The notes under the pieces are model-generated. The model worked only from the letters and a program-made list of their open reading frames with translations, did no database searches and had not been told where the DNA came from. DNA of 64,000 nucleotides from positions 1 to 64,000 of the forward strand of contig NZ_VIGW01000007.1 of assembly GCF_007858435.1 (NCBI RefSeq). The letters run 5' to 3'. This DNA comes from Tsukamurella asaccharolytica. Its GTDB lineage: Bacteria; Actinomycetota; Actinomycetes; Mycobacteriales; Mycobacteriaceae. The position numbers and the translations under genes are program-made. Positions 25,337 to 34,028 of this stretch are shown piece by piece (positions within the stretch are counted from its first letter, which is position 1; every line of letters starts with the position of its first letter).

Positions 25337-26460
25337 GTCGACCAGCGGTCCTCGATCCGTCCGTAGCGCCAGACCAGCAACGCGACGGCCCACACCGCGA
25401 CGAACAGGCCGACGATCACGAAGCCCGCGTAGTCCAGGTTGATCGACGCGATCCAGCCCAGCGGCCCGGACTCGACATGCGCCCGTTCGGCCAGCACGCC
25501 GAGCAGTTCGACGGTGCCGATCGCCAGCGCGACGGCGACGGAGAGCGAAGTGATCGTGATGTTGTAGTACACCTTCCGCACCGGCTTGGCGAAGGCCCAG
25601 CCGTAGGCGGCGTTCATGAACACGCCGTCGATGGTGTCCAGCAGCGACATTCCGGCCGCGAAGAGCACCGGCAGTATCAGGATGCAGTAGAACGGCAGGG
25701 TGAACGCGGCCATCCCGCCGGCGAGCACGAGCAGGCCCACCTCGGTCGCGGTGTCGAAGCCGAGGCCGAAGAGCACGCCGATCGGGTAGATGTGCCATGG
25801 CTTGCGGACCGATCCGGACACGCCGCGCAATAGGCGGTTCATGAGGCCGCGCTTGTTCAGCCGGTCCTCGAGTTCCGCTTCGTCGTAGCGGCCGGTGCGC
25901 ATGTCCCGGAACACCTTGACGATCCCGACGAGCACCACCAGGTTGATGATGCCGAGGATCCACAGGAACACCCCGGACACCGAGGTGCCGATGAGGCCGA
26001 GCATCGTCTGCATCGTGGAGTTCTCGTCCTGGACAGGGCCGGCGAGGGCGCGCACGCCCAGCGCGAGCAGCGCAGCGAGGCCGAAGACGACGGTCGAGTG
26101 CCCGAGCGAGAACCAGAAGCCCACCGAGAGCGGCCGGCGCGGGTTGGTCTCCCCCGCGGCGATCCGCCCCTCGCGGTCGGCCAGCAGCTTGCGCGTGGTG
26201 TTGTCGATCGCGGCGATGTGGTCGGCGTCGAAGGCGTGGCGCAGGCCGAACGTGTAGGCCAGCAGGCCGATGCCGAGCGTGAACTCGCCGCCGTCGCCGA
26301 TCCGGTAGTGGCCGGGCACGATGAGCAGGATCAGCGCGCCGAAGCCGACGACGTGTAGCGCGATCACGGTCGCGGTCATCCCGAGCAGCGACCGCCGGTC
26401 GCCGGGGCCGAGTGCGGCCCACCCCGTCCGGAGCCGCGCGACGGTGCTCGATGTGCTCAT
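25330..26460 (-). CDS. High-affinity nickel permease (NiCoT, HoxN/NixA family)
   Basis: This 376-residue integral membrane protein has about eight hydrophobic segments and the NiCoT signature GLRHAFDADHIAAIDN, containing the metal-selecting His/Asp residues of the family, followed by later motifs FSLGHSTVVFG and GVLFGLGFDTATE. The ATG at 26460 was chosen 17 bases after the ureD stop; the frame is open to 26517 but would overlap ureD. It ends the urease transcription unit and supplies Ni2+ for the UreC active site. Confidence 0.92.
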   Translation of the reverse strand: MSTSSTVARLRTGWAALGPGDRRSLLGMTATVIALHVVGFGALILLIVPGHYRIGDGGEFTLGIGLLAYTFGLRHAFDADHIAAIDNTTRKLLADREGRIAAGETNPRRPLSVGFWFSLGHSTVVFGLAALLALGVRALAGPVQDENSTMQTMLGLIGTSVSGVFLWILGIINLVVLVGIVKVFRDMRTGRYDEAELEDRLNKRGLMNRLLRGVSGSVRKPWHIYPIGVLFGLGFDTATEVGLLVLAGGMAAFTLPFYCILILPVLFAAGMSLLDTIDGVFMNAAYGWAFAKPVRKVYYNITITSLSVAVALAIGTVELLGVLAERAHVESGPLGWIASINLDYAGFVIVGLFVAVWAVALLVWRYGRIEDRWSTR

Positions 26461-26477
26461 GCCGGTGTTCCCCACCT

Positions 26478-27314
26478 TCAATACTTTCGCAGGTTCATGG
26501 GCGCCTGTCCGGTCCATCGGCTCCGGAGCAGAGCGATGACCGCGTCGAACAGGCCCGCCAGCTCGGCGGTGTCGTCACCGAGGCAGCGCAGCACGAATCC
26601 GGGACCGGCCAGCGCGGTGAGCCCGCTCCGGACGGCGCCGACGCCCTGGGTGAGCGCGTGGACCTCGTCGAGCAGGTACTCGTCGATGCGGGCGTCGACC
26701 GCCGTGAGCGATCCGACGTGGGTGCGTCCGTCGAGGAGGCCGATGCCGGAGGGATCCGATCGGCCGGGCTCGATGAGCAGGTTGTCGACCGCGAGGAGCG
26801 TGCCGCCCCGTCGGATCTCGGTGCGCATGCGGAGTTCGTCGTACCGGAACCGCGCACCGTCGGGCGACCATCCGGGCGTGACGATCTCGGCCAGGACGAG
26901 TGAGGCGGTCTCGTCCAGCTCGACGAGGCAGGTCTGCCGGAAGCTGGCCTCGCGGTAGAGGATCAGCGGGTCGGGAACGTACTCGAGGACGGCGCCGGGG
27001 CCGAGCCGGATCCGCATGTCCTGCATCGCACCGCCGCCCGGCGTGCGGTAGACCTTGGTCGCCGACTGCGTGGTGAGCACGGCGTGCGCCCCGGCCTCGA
27101 GGTCGATGTCGATCGCGTAGGTGTCGCCGCGCAGGCACCCGCCCCCGGGGTTGACCACGTGGTAGGTGACCTGACCGGAATCGTCGAGGTACATGGGCCG
27201 CAGGGTCTGCAGCGTTCCCGCGTGCCGCTGCGCCACGGCGACGGTGCGCCGCCCCCGCGGGGCGAGGGTCAGCGCGAGCTCGCCCGTGAGCGCGGGCACG
27301 GGAGCACCGGTCAC
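26478..27314 (-). CDS. ureD: Urease accessory protein UreD
   Basis: This 278-residue chaperone of the UreDFG complex loads nickel into apourease. The UreD-typical central stretch [18 protein letters not shown] and [16 protein letters not shown] are present. The GTG start at 27314 overlaps the ureG stop (GTGA). Placing ureD at the end of the operon, after ureG, is the usual actinobacterial order. Confidence 0.93.
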   Translation of the reverse strand: MTGAPVPALTGELALTLAPRGRRTVAVAQRHAGTLQTLRPMYLDDSGQVTYHVVNPGGGCLRGDTYAIDIDLEAGAHAVLTTQSATKVYRTPGGGAMQDMRIRLGPGAVLEYVPDPLILYREASFRQTCLVELDETASLVLAEIVTPGWSPDGARFRYDELRMRTEIRRGGTLLAVDNLLIEPGRSDPSGIGLLDGRTHVGSLTAVDARIDEYLLDEVHALTQGVGAVRSGLTALAGPGFVLRCLGDDTAELAGLFDAVIALLRSRWTGQAPMNLRKY

Positions 27315-27922
27315 GCGAGGTCGAGCATGAGGACGTCCCGGCGGATCCACTCCAGCACGCCGTCCAGGCCCTCGTCGGTCTTGAGATTGGTCATGCAGAA
27401 CGGGCGGTCGCCGCGGAAGACCTTGGAGTCGGCGGCCATGACGGACAGGTCCGCGCCGACGTACGGCGCGAGGTCGGTCTTGTTGATCACGAACAAGTCC
27501 GACTTGATCATGCCCTGCCCGGCCTTGCGCGGGATCTCCTCGCCCTGCGCGACATCGATGAGGTAGATCGAGAAGTCCACCAGCTCGGGGCTGAAGGTGG
27601 CGGAGAGGTTGTCACCGCCGCTCTCGATGAAGACCACCTGCAGGTCGGGATGCGCAGCCACGAGCCGCGACACCGCGGCCTCGTTCATCGACGTGTCCTC
27701 TCGGATCGCGGTGTGCGGACAGCCCCCGGTCTCGATGCCGACGATGCGGTCGCCGGGCAGGACGCTGTTGCGCGCCAGGATCTTCGCGTCCTCTGTCGTG
27801 TAGATGTCGTTGGTGATGGCCGCCATCGACACCTCGTCGGCGAGGTGCCGGGTGATGCGCTCCACGAGCTGGGTCTTGCCCGCGCCCACGGGGCCTCCGA
27901 CACCGATGCGGATCGTCGTCAT
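27311..27922 (-). CDS. ureG: Urease accessory GTPase UreG
   Basis: This 203-residue SIMIBI-class GTPase powers nickel insertion. The P-loop [13 protein letters not shown] is at residues 7-19, followed by the metal-binding CPH of the [13 protein letters not shown] motif and the guanine-specificity motif INKTDLAP. The ATG at 27922 has a perfect AGGAGGAGA ribosome site. A much longer in-frame opening upstream is a shadow of ureF. It overlaps ureD by 4 bases. Confidence 0.97.
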   Translation of the reverse strand: MTTIRIGVGGPVGAGKTQLVERITRHLADEVSMAAITNDIYTTEDAKILARNSVLPGDRIVGIETGGCPHTAIREDTSMNEAAVSRLVAAHPDLQVVFIESGGDNLSATFSPELVDFSIYLIDVAQGEEIPRKAGQGMIKSDLFVINKTDLAPYVGADLSVMAADSKVFRGDRPFCMTNLKTDEGLDGVLEWIRRDVLMLDLA

Positions 27923-27933
27923 GCAATCTCCTC

Positions 27934-28692
27934 CTAGCTCATGAACATCCGCGCCCGCTGGCGCCGATGCCGCATCTGTGCGATCTCGAGCCCGGGCGAT
28001 GCGGCGCCCAGGTCGTCTTCGGTCAGGATCAACGCAGTGGCGACGGCGTCGGCCACCACGTCGTACATCGAGCGCTGCACCCGCTGCCCCGCGGTCTGCC
28101 CGATGGGGATGGCGCGCACGGCGTTCTGGGTCAGCGAAGTGACGGCGGCGAACAGGTGTGCCTCGATCGCGGCGGCGGGCGGAGCGTCGATCGCGTGCGC
28201 GAGCAGTGCGAAGGCGACAGCAGGATGTCCGTGGCAGCGACCCGCATCCAGCTCGGCGAGATAGTCGCCCAGAAGGGATTCCGGCGCGACGACGGCGCCG
28301 ACCTCGGCGGTCCGCCGGCCGATCGTGGCCGCCGCGGTGCGCACCTGCTCGGGCAGGGTGAGGGCGGCGATGAGGCGGTCGAGGCGCCACACGGCGTCGA
28401 GATCGCCGGCCTGCAGGGCGTCGAAGACCATGCGGATCGCGAGGCCGTCCGTGTACGCGAGCTGCCGAGAGACGTACGCGCGCAGCCACGCCGCGAAGGT
28501 GGCCTCATCGTCGATCGTGCCGTCGGCGAGGTACGCCTCCATCCCGAAGGAGTGGCTGAACGCTCCCGTCGGCAGAGCGGAGTCGCTGAGCTGCAGCAGC
28601 GGCAGCAGATACCCCGGCGACGCCCCGGCCCCGATTGAACACTGTTCCTGTCCGCCGCGAACTGCGCTTTTTCCGACCGAAACAGTGTTCAA
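27934..28692 (-). CDS. ureF: Urease accessory protein UreF with unusual N-terminus
   Basis: The UreF body ([27 protein letters not shown], then an all-helical domain) is complete to the TAG at 27934. UreF bridges UreD and UreG in the nickel-loading complex. The only in-frame start before the conserved body is TTG at 28692, overlapping the ureE stop (TTGA). The first 20 or so residues encoded ([19 protein letters not shown]) lie entirely in a 58-bp palindrome and do not look like UreF. Total length is 252 residues with the TTG start. Whether initiation really uses this TTG cannot be decided from sequence. Confidence 0.9.
   Translation of the reverse strand: MNTVSVGKSAVRGGQEQCSIGAGASPGYLLPLLQLSDSALPTGAFSHSFGMEAYLADGTIDDEATFAAWLRAYVSRQLAYTDGLAIRMVFDALQAGDLDAVWRLDRLIAALTLPEQVRTAAATIGRRTAEVGAVVAPESLLGDYLAELDAGRCHGHPAVAFALLAHAIDAPPAAAIEAHLFAAVTSLTQNAVRAIPIGQTAGQRVQRSMYDVVADAVATALILTEDDLGAASPGLEIAQMRHRRQRARMFMS
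28635..28692. repeat. 58-bp palindromic element at the ureE/ureF junction
   Basis: The arms TTGAACACTGTT (28635-28646) and AACAGTGTTCAA (28681-28692) form a perfect 12-bp inverted repeat. On the minus strand pairing extends about 6 more positions inward with one mismatch. The outer ends coincide with the overlapping stop/start of ureE and ureF, and the whole element is translated as the start of UreF. Each arm is also nearly self-palindromic (GAACA-C-TGTTC at 28637-28647). Confidence 0.85.
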
Positions 28693-29174
28693 TGCGTGTG
28701 CTCCGCGTGGCGGAAGGGCGTGGGAAGGACGCGGTCCTGCCGCGCGAAGGGCACGCCGTGGTGGGTGAGGTAGTCCTCGACGGTGTGGTCGTACTGCACC
28801 ACCATCACCTCGGCGCCGTACTCGGAATCGGCGTCGAAGAACTGCGCCTGCAGGTGCCGGTTGCCGAGTCCATGCGCGGTGCGGCCCATCTCGGTGATCG
28901 TGCGCGGGGCGATCACCAGCACGTCCGTGGCGAGCACCTGCACGGCGATGATGGTGCGCTCATCGCGGTGCAGGATGTCGCCGTCGCGCAGGTCACCGTC
29001 GGGGCCGGCAGGCGCGGCCAGGCGCAGCCCGATCTCCCGGTCGTGGTCGGTGCGCACGCGCTGGATCCGCTTCACCAGGTCGGCGCCGGCGAGCGGAACC
29101 CGCTCGACGTGCACCGCGCCTAGTTCGGCGGGGTCGAGGTCGGCGAGGTTGCCGGCGACGGTCTCGATGATCAC
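28689..29174 (-). CDS. ureE: Urease nickel metallochaperone UreE
   Basis: This 161-residue protein has the UreE two-domain layout: an N-terminal substrate-like domain (GDLRDGDILHRDERTIIAVQ) and a C-terminal metal-binding domain (AHGLGNRHLQAQF) ending RHAEHTH. The C-terminal tail is only modestly His-rich compared with enterobacterial UreE. The start is GTG at 29174, 10 bases after ureC. The stop is embedded in the palindrome shared with ureF. Confidence 0.92.
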   Translation of the reverse strand: MIIETVAGNLADLDPAELGAVHVERVPLAGADLVKRIQRVRTDHDREIGLRLAAPAGPDGDLRDGDILHRDERTIIAVQVLATDVLVIAPRTITEMGRTAHGLGNRHLQAQFFDADSEYGAEVMVVQYDHTVEDYLTHHGVPFARQDRVLPTPFRHAEHTH

Positions 29175-29184
29175 TTCTCGCCTC

Positions 29185-30897
29185 TCAGAACAGGAAGTAG
29201 CGCTGGGTCATGGGCAGGGACGACGCGGGCTCGGAGCGCACGGGCGTCCCGTCGACGGCGACGACGTAGGTCTCGGGGTCGACGGTGATGTCGGGCGTCG
29301 CACCGTTGTGCGGCAGGTCCTGCTTGCGGAGAGTGCGGATGCCCCGGACGGGCAGCGTGCGCTTGCGCAGCCCGAGCTCGCGCGCGACGCCGGATTCCGC
29401 CGCTGCGGTGGACAGGAACGTGATCGCGGCGTCGTGCACGGCCGAACCCATCGACCCGAACTGCGGCCGCATGGTGCGCGGCTGCGGCGTCGGGATCGAC
29501 GCGTTCGCGTCACCCATGAGGGCGGTCGCGATCTGGCCGCCCTTGATCACCAGGTCGGGCTTCACCCCGAAGAAGGCCGGGTTCCAGAGCACGAGGTCGG
29601 CGAACTTACCCTCCTCTACGCTGCCGACGTACTCCGCGATGCCCTGCGCGAGCGCCGGGTTGATCGTGTACTTCGCGATGTACCGCTTGATCCGGGCGTT
29701 ATCGCCGCCGTCCGGGTCCCCGTCGATCGGGCCCCGCTGGCGCTTCATGGAGTCGGCGAGCTGCCAGGTGCGCGTGATCACCTCGCCCACACGGCCCATC
29801 GCCTGGGAGTCGGACGAGGTGATCGAGATGATCCCCAGGTCGTGCAGCACCCCCTCGGCCGCAATGGTTTCAGGCCGGATGCGCGAGTCGGCGAAGGCCA
29901 CGTCCTCGGGGATGTCGGCGTTGAGGTGGTGGCACACCATGAGCATGTCGAGGTGCTCGACGATGGTGTTCTCGGTGAACGGGAGGGTCGGGTTCGTGGA
30001 CGCGGGAAGCACGTTCGGGTGTCCCGCGATCGCGATGATGTCCGGCGCATGACCGCCACCCGCGCCCTCGGTGTGGAAGGTGTGGATCACGCGGCCGTCG
30101 ATCGCGGCCACGGTGTCCTCGAGGAAGCCGCACTCGTTGAGGGTGTCGGTATGGATCGCGACCTGCACGTCGTACTCGTCGGCCACTCGGAGCGAGTTGT
30201 CGATGGAGGCCGTGGTCGAACCCCAGTCCTCGTGCACCTTGAGACCGATCGCGCCGGCCCGGATCTGTTCCGCGAGGGGCTCCGTCGCGCCGGCGTGCCC
30301 CTTGCCGAGCAGCCCGATGTTCATGGGCACGCCGTCGAGGGCCTGCAGCATGCGGGCGATGTGCCAGGGCCCCGGCGTCACCGTGGTGGCGTTCGTGCCC
30401 GCTGCCGGCCCGGTGCCGCCGCCGATCATCGTGGTGACGCCGGAGTTGAGCGCCGTGTCGATCTGCTGGGCACTGATGAAGTGGATATGTGTGTCGATCC
30501 CGCCCGCGGTGAGGATCCGCCCCTCCCCCGCGATGATCTCCGTGGCGGCACCGATCGTGATGGTGATGCCGTCGCTGATCTGAGGGTTGCCGGCCTTGCC
30601 TATCCGGAAGATGTGGCCGTCGCGCAGCGCGACGTCTGCTTTGACGATGCCCGTGTGGTCGACGATCAGCGCGTTGGTGATCACGGTGTCGGGGATGTCG
30701 TGCTCGCGGGTGAGCACCCCGTTCTCGCCCATGCCGTCGCGGATCACCTTGCCACCGCCGAAGACCACCTCCTCGCCGTACACGGTGAGATCCTTCTCGA
30801 CGACCGCGAAGAGCTCGGTATCGGCGAGGCGCACGGCATCACCGACCGTCGGACCGTAGAGGTCGGAGTACTCGCGACGGCTCAGTTCGAAGCTCAC
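29185..30897 (-). CDS. ureC: Urease alpha subunit UreC
   Basis: This 570-residue catalytic subunit hydrolyses urea to ammonia and carbamate in the cytoplasm. Active-site residues are readable: His137 and His139 (GGIDTHIHF), the Lys220 that becomes carbamylated ([11 protein letters not shown]) with His222, the His pair in [15 protein letters not shown], and the flap Cys322-His323 (MVCHHL). The GTG start at 30897 overlaps the ureB stop by 4 bases; the open frame that continues far upstream overlaps ureB and is not real. All nickel ligands seem intact, so the enzyme should be active. Confidence 0.98.
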   Translation of the reverse strand: MSFELSRREYSDLYGPTVGDAVRLADTELFAVVEKDLTVYGEEVVFGGGKVIRDGMGENGVLTREHDIPDTVITNALIVDHTGIVKADVALRDGHIFRIGKAGNPQISDGITITIGAATEIIAGEGRILTAGGIDTHIHFISAQQIDTALNSGVTTMIGGGTGPAAGTNATTVTPGPWHIARMLQALDGVPMNIGLLGKGHAGATEPLAEQIRAGAIGLKVHEDWGSTTASIDNSLRVADEYDVQVAIHTDTLNECGFLEDTVAAIDGRVIHTFHTEGAGGGHAPDIIAIAGHPNVLPASTNPTLPFTENTIVEHLDMLMVCHHLNADIPEDVAFADSRIRPETIAAEGVLHDLGIISITSSDSQAMGRVGEVITRTWQLADSMKRQRGPIDGDPDGGDNARIKRYIAKYTINPALAQGIAEYVGSVEEGKFADLVLWNPAFFGVKPDLVIKGGQIATALMGDANASIPTPQPRTMRPQFGSMGSAVHDAAITFLSTAAAESGVARELGLRKRTLPVRGIRTLRKQDLPHNGATPDITVDPETYVVAVDGTPVRSEPASSLPMTQRYFLF

Positions 30898-31235
30898 TGC
30901 TCTCCCTCGTTCTCCGGACGGTCGGCACCGTCGAGCGGGCCGTTGACGCGGTTGGCGAGCCCGTGGACCTCGCGGGTTCCGGCGAGGGCGACGAGCCGCA
31001 CCGTCTTTCCGTCGCCGGGCTCGAACCGGACGGCGGTCCCGGACGGGATGTCCAGACGGTGCCCGTAGGCCTCGGTTCGGTCGAAGTCGAGGGCGCGGTT
31101 GACCTCGGCGAAGTGGAAGTGCGAGCCGACCTGGATGGGGCGGTCGCCGGTGTTGACGACGCGGACGGTGCGGGTGGACCGGTCGGGGTTGCACCGGATC
31201 GGTACGGAAGCGAGGCGGAACTCTCCGGGGATCAT
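30894..31235 (-). CDS. ureB: Urease beta subunit UreB
   Basis: This structural subunit of 113 residues contains the UreB hallmarks [21 protein letters not shown] and [16 protein letters not shown]. Overlap with ureC (GTGA) and a 9-base gap from ureA fit the conserved ureABC order. Confidence 0.97.
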   Translation of the reverse strand: MIPGEFRLASVPIRCNPDRSTRTVRVVNTGDRPIQVGSHFHFAEVNRALDFDRTEAYGHRLDIPSGTAVRFEPGDGKTVRLVALAGTREVHGLANRVNGPLDGADRPENEGEQ

Positions 31236-31244
31236 GGCCCGCGA

Positions 31245-31547
31245 CTACCGGATCGGGTGGTGGACGGTGACGAGCTTCGTACCATCCGGGAAGGTGGCCT
31301 CCACCTGTACGTCGTGGATCATCTCGGGCACGCCCTCCATCACGTCGTCGCGGGTGAGGACGGTCGCGCCGTGCGCCATGAGATCGGCGACGCTGCGCCC
31401 GTCGCGCGCGCCCTCGACCAGCTCGTACGTGATGATGGCGACCGCCTCGGGGTGGTTCAGCTTGAGCCCGCGGGCCTGGCGACGGCGCGCCAGGTCCGCG
31501 GCGACGACGATGAGCAGTTTGTCCTGCTCGCGGGGCAAGAGGTGCAT
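31245..31547 (-). CDS. ureA: Urease gamma subunit UreA
   Basis: This 100-residue subunit begins [20 protein letters not shown] and contains [13 protein letters not shown] and [17 protein letters not shown], characteristic of UreA. It is the first gene of the urease operon; the 93 bases upstream should carry the promoter and include a GlnR-like site listed separately. Confidence 0.97.
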   Translation of the reverse strand: MHLLPREQDKLLIVVAADLARRRQARGLKLNHPEAVAIITYELVEGARDGRSVADLMAHGATVLTRDDVMEGVPEMIHDVQVEATFPDGTKLVTVHHPIR

Positions 31548-31611
31548 GAGAATTCACTCAATCCTTCGCCCCGGCGGCCCGTCAAGCCGGATCGTCAGGC
31601 GCAACAGGCTG

Positions 31612-31627
31612 GAAACACGAAGTTAAC
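31612..31627. promoter_or_regulatory. Candidate GlnR nitrogen-control site upstream of ureA
   Basis: GAAAC-ACGAAG-TTAAC fits the actinobacterial GlnR pattern of two A-A-C half-sites spaced so that the AC dinucleotides are 9 bases apart (AC-N9-AC). It lies 65-80 bases upstream of the ureA start codon in the gap behind the stress protein gene. This is a pattern match by eye only. Confidence 0.35.
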
Positions 31628-31640
31628 GCGTGACCGGGCG

Positions 31641-32003
31641 CTAGCCCTGTGCGACCTTCACTGCCAGGACCGGACAGGTCGCGTCGAGCAGGATCCGCTG
31701 CGCCGACGAGCCGAACAGGAGCTTGCCGGTCGCGGTGCGGTGCTTGATCCCGATCACGAGGACGGAGGCGTCCAGCGCTGTAGCAGCGTCGACGACGCCG
31801 CCCACCGGGTCCTTCTCGAACTCCTTCGGGTGCTCGAAGGTGACGGTGATGCCGCGCGCGGTAGCCCCGGAGACGTCGGGAGCGTCACCGTCGAGCACGA
31901 AGACGACGACGGGCTCTCCGGGCCTGCGCTCCGCTTCGCCGTAGGCGGCCTCGAGTGCGGCGGCGCTCTCCGGGGTGGTCGAGTGGGCGACGACGATCGT
32001 CAT
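31641..32003 (-). CDS. Universal stress protein (UspA family)
   Basis: This protein of 120 residues is a short single-domain Usp. The fold signatures MTIVVAHSTTPESAAALEAA and the ATP-loop-like GIKHRTATGKLLFGSSAQRILLDATCPVLAVK (G-2x-G-9x-G-S type) are present. Its ATG is 1 base after the stop of tctA, so it is probably the last gene of the TctCBA transcription unit. Usp domains are often found next to transporters; a regulatory role is possible but not shown. Confidence 0.9.
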   Translation of the reverse strand: MTIVVAHSTTPESAAALEAAYGEAERRPGEPVVVFVLDGDAPDVSGATARGITVTFEHPKEFEKDPVGGVVDAATALDASVLVIGIKHRTATGKLLFGSSAQRILLDATCPVLAVKVAQG

Positions 32004-32004
32004 G

Positions 32005-33513
32005 TCAGATGTCCTTTCCGGTACGGGCGGTGACGACCTGGCGTGCCTTGATGAGGAGCACGGCGATCAGCAGGCCGTAGAGGGTGATCGAGATCGGCGA
32101 GGAGACGAAGACGGAGTAGTCGCCGTCGGAGGAGAGCAGGGCGTCCCGCAGGCTGGTCTCGGCGAGCGGCCCAAGCACCATGCCGATGAGCAGAGGCGCG
32201 ATCGGGATGTCGTAGCGCTTGAAGACGAACGCCAGCAGGCCGATCGCGAGGAAGAGCAGCAGGTCGAAGGTCGTCGGCGAGGTCGCGTAGATGCCGAGGC
32301 CACAGAACATCACGATACTGCCGTACAGGTACGGCGCCGGGATCAGCAACAGCTTCGCCCACAGCTGCGCGAAGGGCAGGTTGATGATGAGCAGCACCAC
32401 CATCGCGATGAAGAAGCTGGCGAGCAGCGCCCACACGAGGTCCGGTGAGTTGTCGAACAGCAGCGGTCCCGGCTGGAGGCCGTACTGCCGGAACGCGGCG
32501 AGCATGATCGCGGCGGTCGCCGAGACCGGGAGGCCCAGCGAGAGCAGGGCGCCCATCGCCATGCCGGTGGTGGAGTTACCCGCCGCCTCCGGGGCCGCGA
32601 GGCCGCGGGGCGCACCCTTGCCGAATAGGGGGAACTTCCGGCGGCGGTCGAGGCGTCGTTCGACGTCGTAGGCGAGGAAGGTGGGGACCTCCGAGCCGCC
32701 GACGGGGATGACGCCGAAGGGCAGGCCGATCGCCGTGCCACGGCCCCACGCCGGGAGCGCCTCCTTGAACTCCGCCTTGGAGAGCCAGGCGCGGCCCGCC
32801 TTGGCGCCGATCGCCTTCGGGGCGGGATCGCGACGTATCCGCGAGGCGACGATGAGGATCTCGCCGAGGGCCAGCATGCCGACGGCGACGATCACCAGCG
32901 AGATCCCGTCGAAGAGGTTCGCCGAGCCGAAGGTGAAGCGCTCGGTGCCGGAGATCTCGTCGATGCCGACGGTCGCGAACATCAGGCCCATCACCAGCGA
33001 GGACAGGCCCTTGACCACCGATTCGGAGACGACCGAGGAGATCGCGCCGAAAGCCAGCAGCGCGAGCGCGAAGTACTCGGCCGGGCCGAACTGGGTGGAC
33101 AGTTCCGCCATGAACGGCGCGAGGAAGACCACGAGCACCGAGGCGATCATGCCGCCGATGAAGGCGCCGATCGCGGCGATCGCCAGCGCTTGGGGCGCCT
33201 TGCCGTTCTTCGCCATCTGATGCCCCTCGAAGGTCGAGGCGATCGCTGACGCCTGGCCGGGGGTGTTCATCAGGATGGCCATCGTCGAGTCGCCGAAGAG
33301 GCCGCCGAAGTAGACGCCGGCGAACAGGATGAAGGCCGCGGTCGGGTTGAGCGCGAAGGTCATCGGCAGCAGGAGCGCCACCGCCATCGAGGAACCGAGG
33401 CCGGGCAGCACGCCCACGGCGGTGCCGATGAGGCAACCGATGACGACCCACAGGAGGTTTTCGGGCGACAGGGCGCCGGAGAACCCGTCGAGCAGGAGTC
33501 CGAACTGGTCCAT
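32005..33513 (-). CDS. tctA: Tripartite tricarboxylate transporter large permease (TctA family)
   Basis: This 502-residue membrane protein has about 11-12 hydrophobic segments and the TctA motif VLPGLGSSMAVALLLPMTF near residue 40, and a second Gly-rich repeat EAAGNSTTGMAMGALLSLGLPVS in the middle. TctABC systems are secondary, binding-protein-dependent carboxylate importers. Substrate unknown here. The ATG at 33513 is chosen next to the tctB stop at 33516, although the frame is open further into tctB. Confidence 0.93.
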   Translation of the reverse strand: MDQFGLLLDGFSGALSPENLLWVVIGCLIGTAVGVLPGLGSSMAVALLLPMTFALNPTAAFILFAGVYFGGLFGDSTMAILMNTPGQASAIASTFEGHQMAKNGKAPQALAIAAIGAFIGGMIASVLVVFLAPFMAELSTQFGPAEYFALALLAFGAISSVVSESVVKGLSSLVMGLMFATVGIDEISGTERFTFGSANLFDGISLVIVAVGMLALGEILIVASRIRRDPAPKAIGAKAGRAWLSKAEFKEALPAWGRGTAIGLPFGVIPVGGSEVPTFLAYDVERRLDRRRKFPLFGKGAPRGLAAPEAAGNSTTGMAMGALLSLGLPVSATAAIMLAAFRQYGLQPGPLLFDNSPDLVWALLASFFIAMVVLLIINLPFAQLWAKLLLIPAPYLYGSIVMFCGLGIYATSPTTFDLLLFLAIGLLAFVFKRYDIPIAPLLIGMVLGPLAETSLRDALLSSDGDYSVFVSSPISITLYGLLIAVLLIKARQVVTARTGKDI

Positions 33514-33515
33514 GG

Positions 33516-34028
33516 TCACAGCCCTCCCAGGATTCCGGACGGGAGCGGGACATCCAGTACAACGCCGAAGATCAGGAAGACGACGCTGGAGAGCAGGAGC
33601 CCGAGCGAGGCGTCGAAGAGCGGCCGCGTGCTGTTGAATGCCCGCGTCGCGCACCAGAACAAAAGTGCGGCGGCGAGGATCCACCCGAGCACGTCGAGGA
33701 GCACCGCGAAGGCCACCAGGCCGCCGATGAGCCAGCCCGCGGCGACCCAATCGGTGTACGTGCGGAACCTCTTCTCCGAGCGCGCCAGCTCATCCGGGTT
33801 CCGGACGAAGTGCACGGTGAGCGCAGCGGCCAGCGCGTATCCCGCGATGGCCAGCAGCCACGGGAAGAAGGTCGGGCCGGGACTGTCGTCGGACTGCACG
33901 TCCATGGTGAGGTTGCCGATCACCACCAGAGTGCTGGCGATCGCGAGGATCGCGGGGACGATGAGCGCACCGCGTCCGGTCCCCGTGCCCGGGGCCGCGG
34001 CGGCCGCTTCTTCCGTGTGTGCGGTCAT
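33516..34028 (-). CDS. tctB: Tripartite tricarboxylate transporter small membrane protein (TctB family)
   Basis: This protein of 170 residues has four hydrophobic segments (about residues 22-40, 56-73, 95-125 and 140-165), the usual TctB topology. It starts MTAHTEEAAAAAPG. The ATG overlaps the tctC stop (ATGA) and its own stop is 3 bases before tctA, so the three genes are translationally linked. Confidence 0.9.
   Translation of the reverse strand: MTAHTEEAAAAAPGTGTGRGALIVPAILAIASTLVVIGNLTMDVQSDDSPGPTFFPWLLAIAGYALAAALTVHFVRNPDELARSEKRFRTYTDWVAAGWLIGGLVAFAVLLDVLGWILAAALLFWCATRAFNSTRPLFDASLGLLLSSVVFLIFGVVLDVPLPSGILGGL

Noticed and set aside
28635-28692. LexA/SOS box in the ureF palindrome
   Set aside because: The half-sites GAACA-C-TGTTC resemble it, but the GAAC to GTTC spacing is 3 rather than the 4 bases of the mycobacterial SOS box, and the position inside the ureE/ureF coding overlap is wrong for a promoter.
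31612-31627. Calling the site before ureA a certain GlnR box
   Set aside because: It is only a short pattern match. It is kept as a low-confidence candidate.
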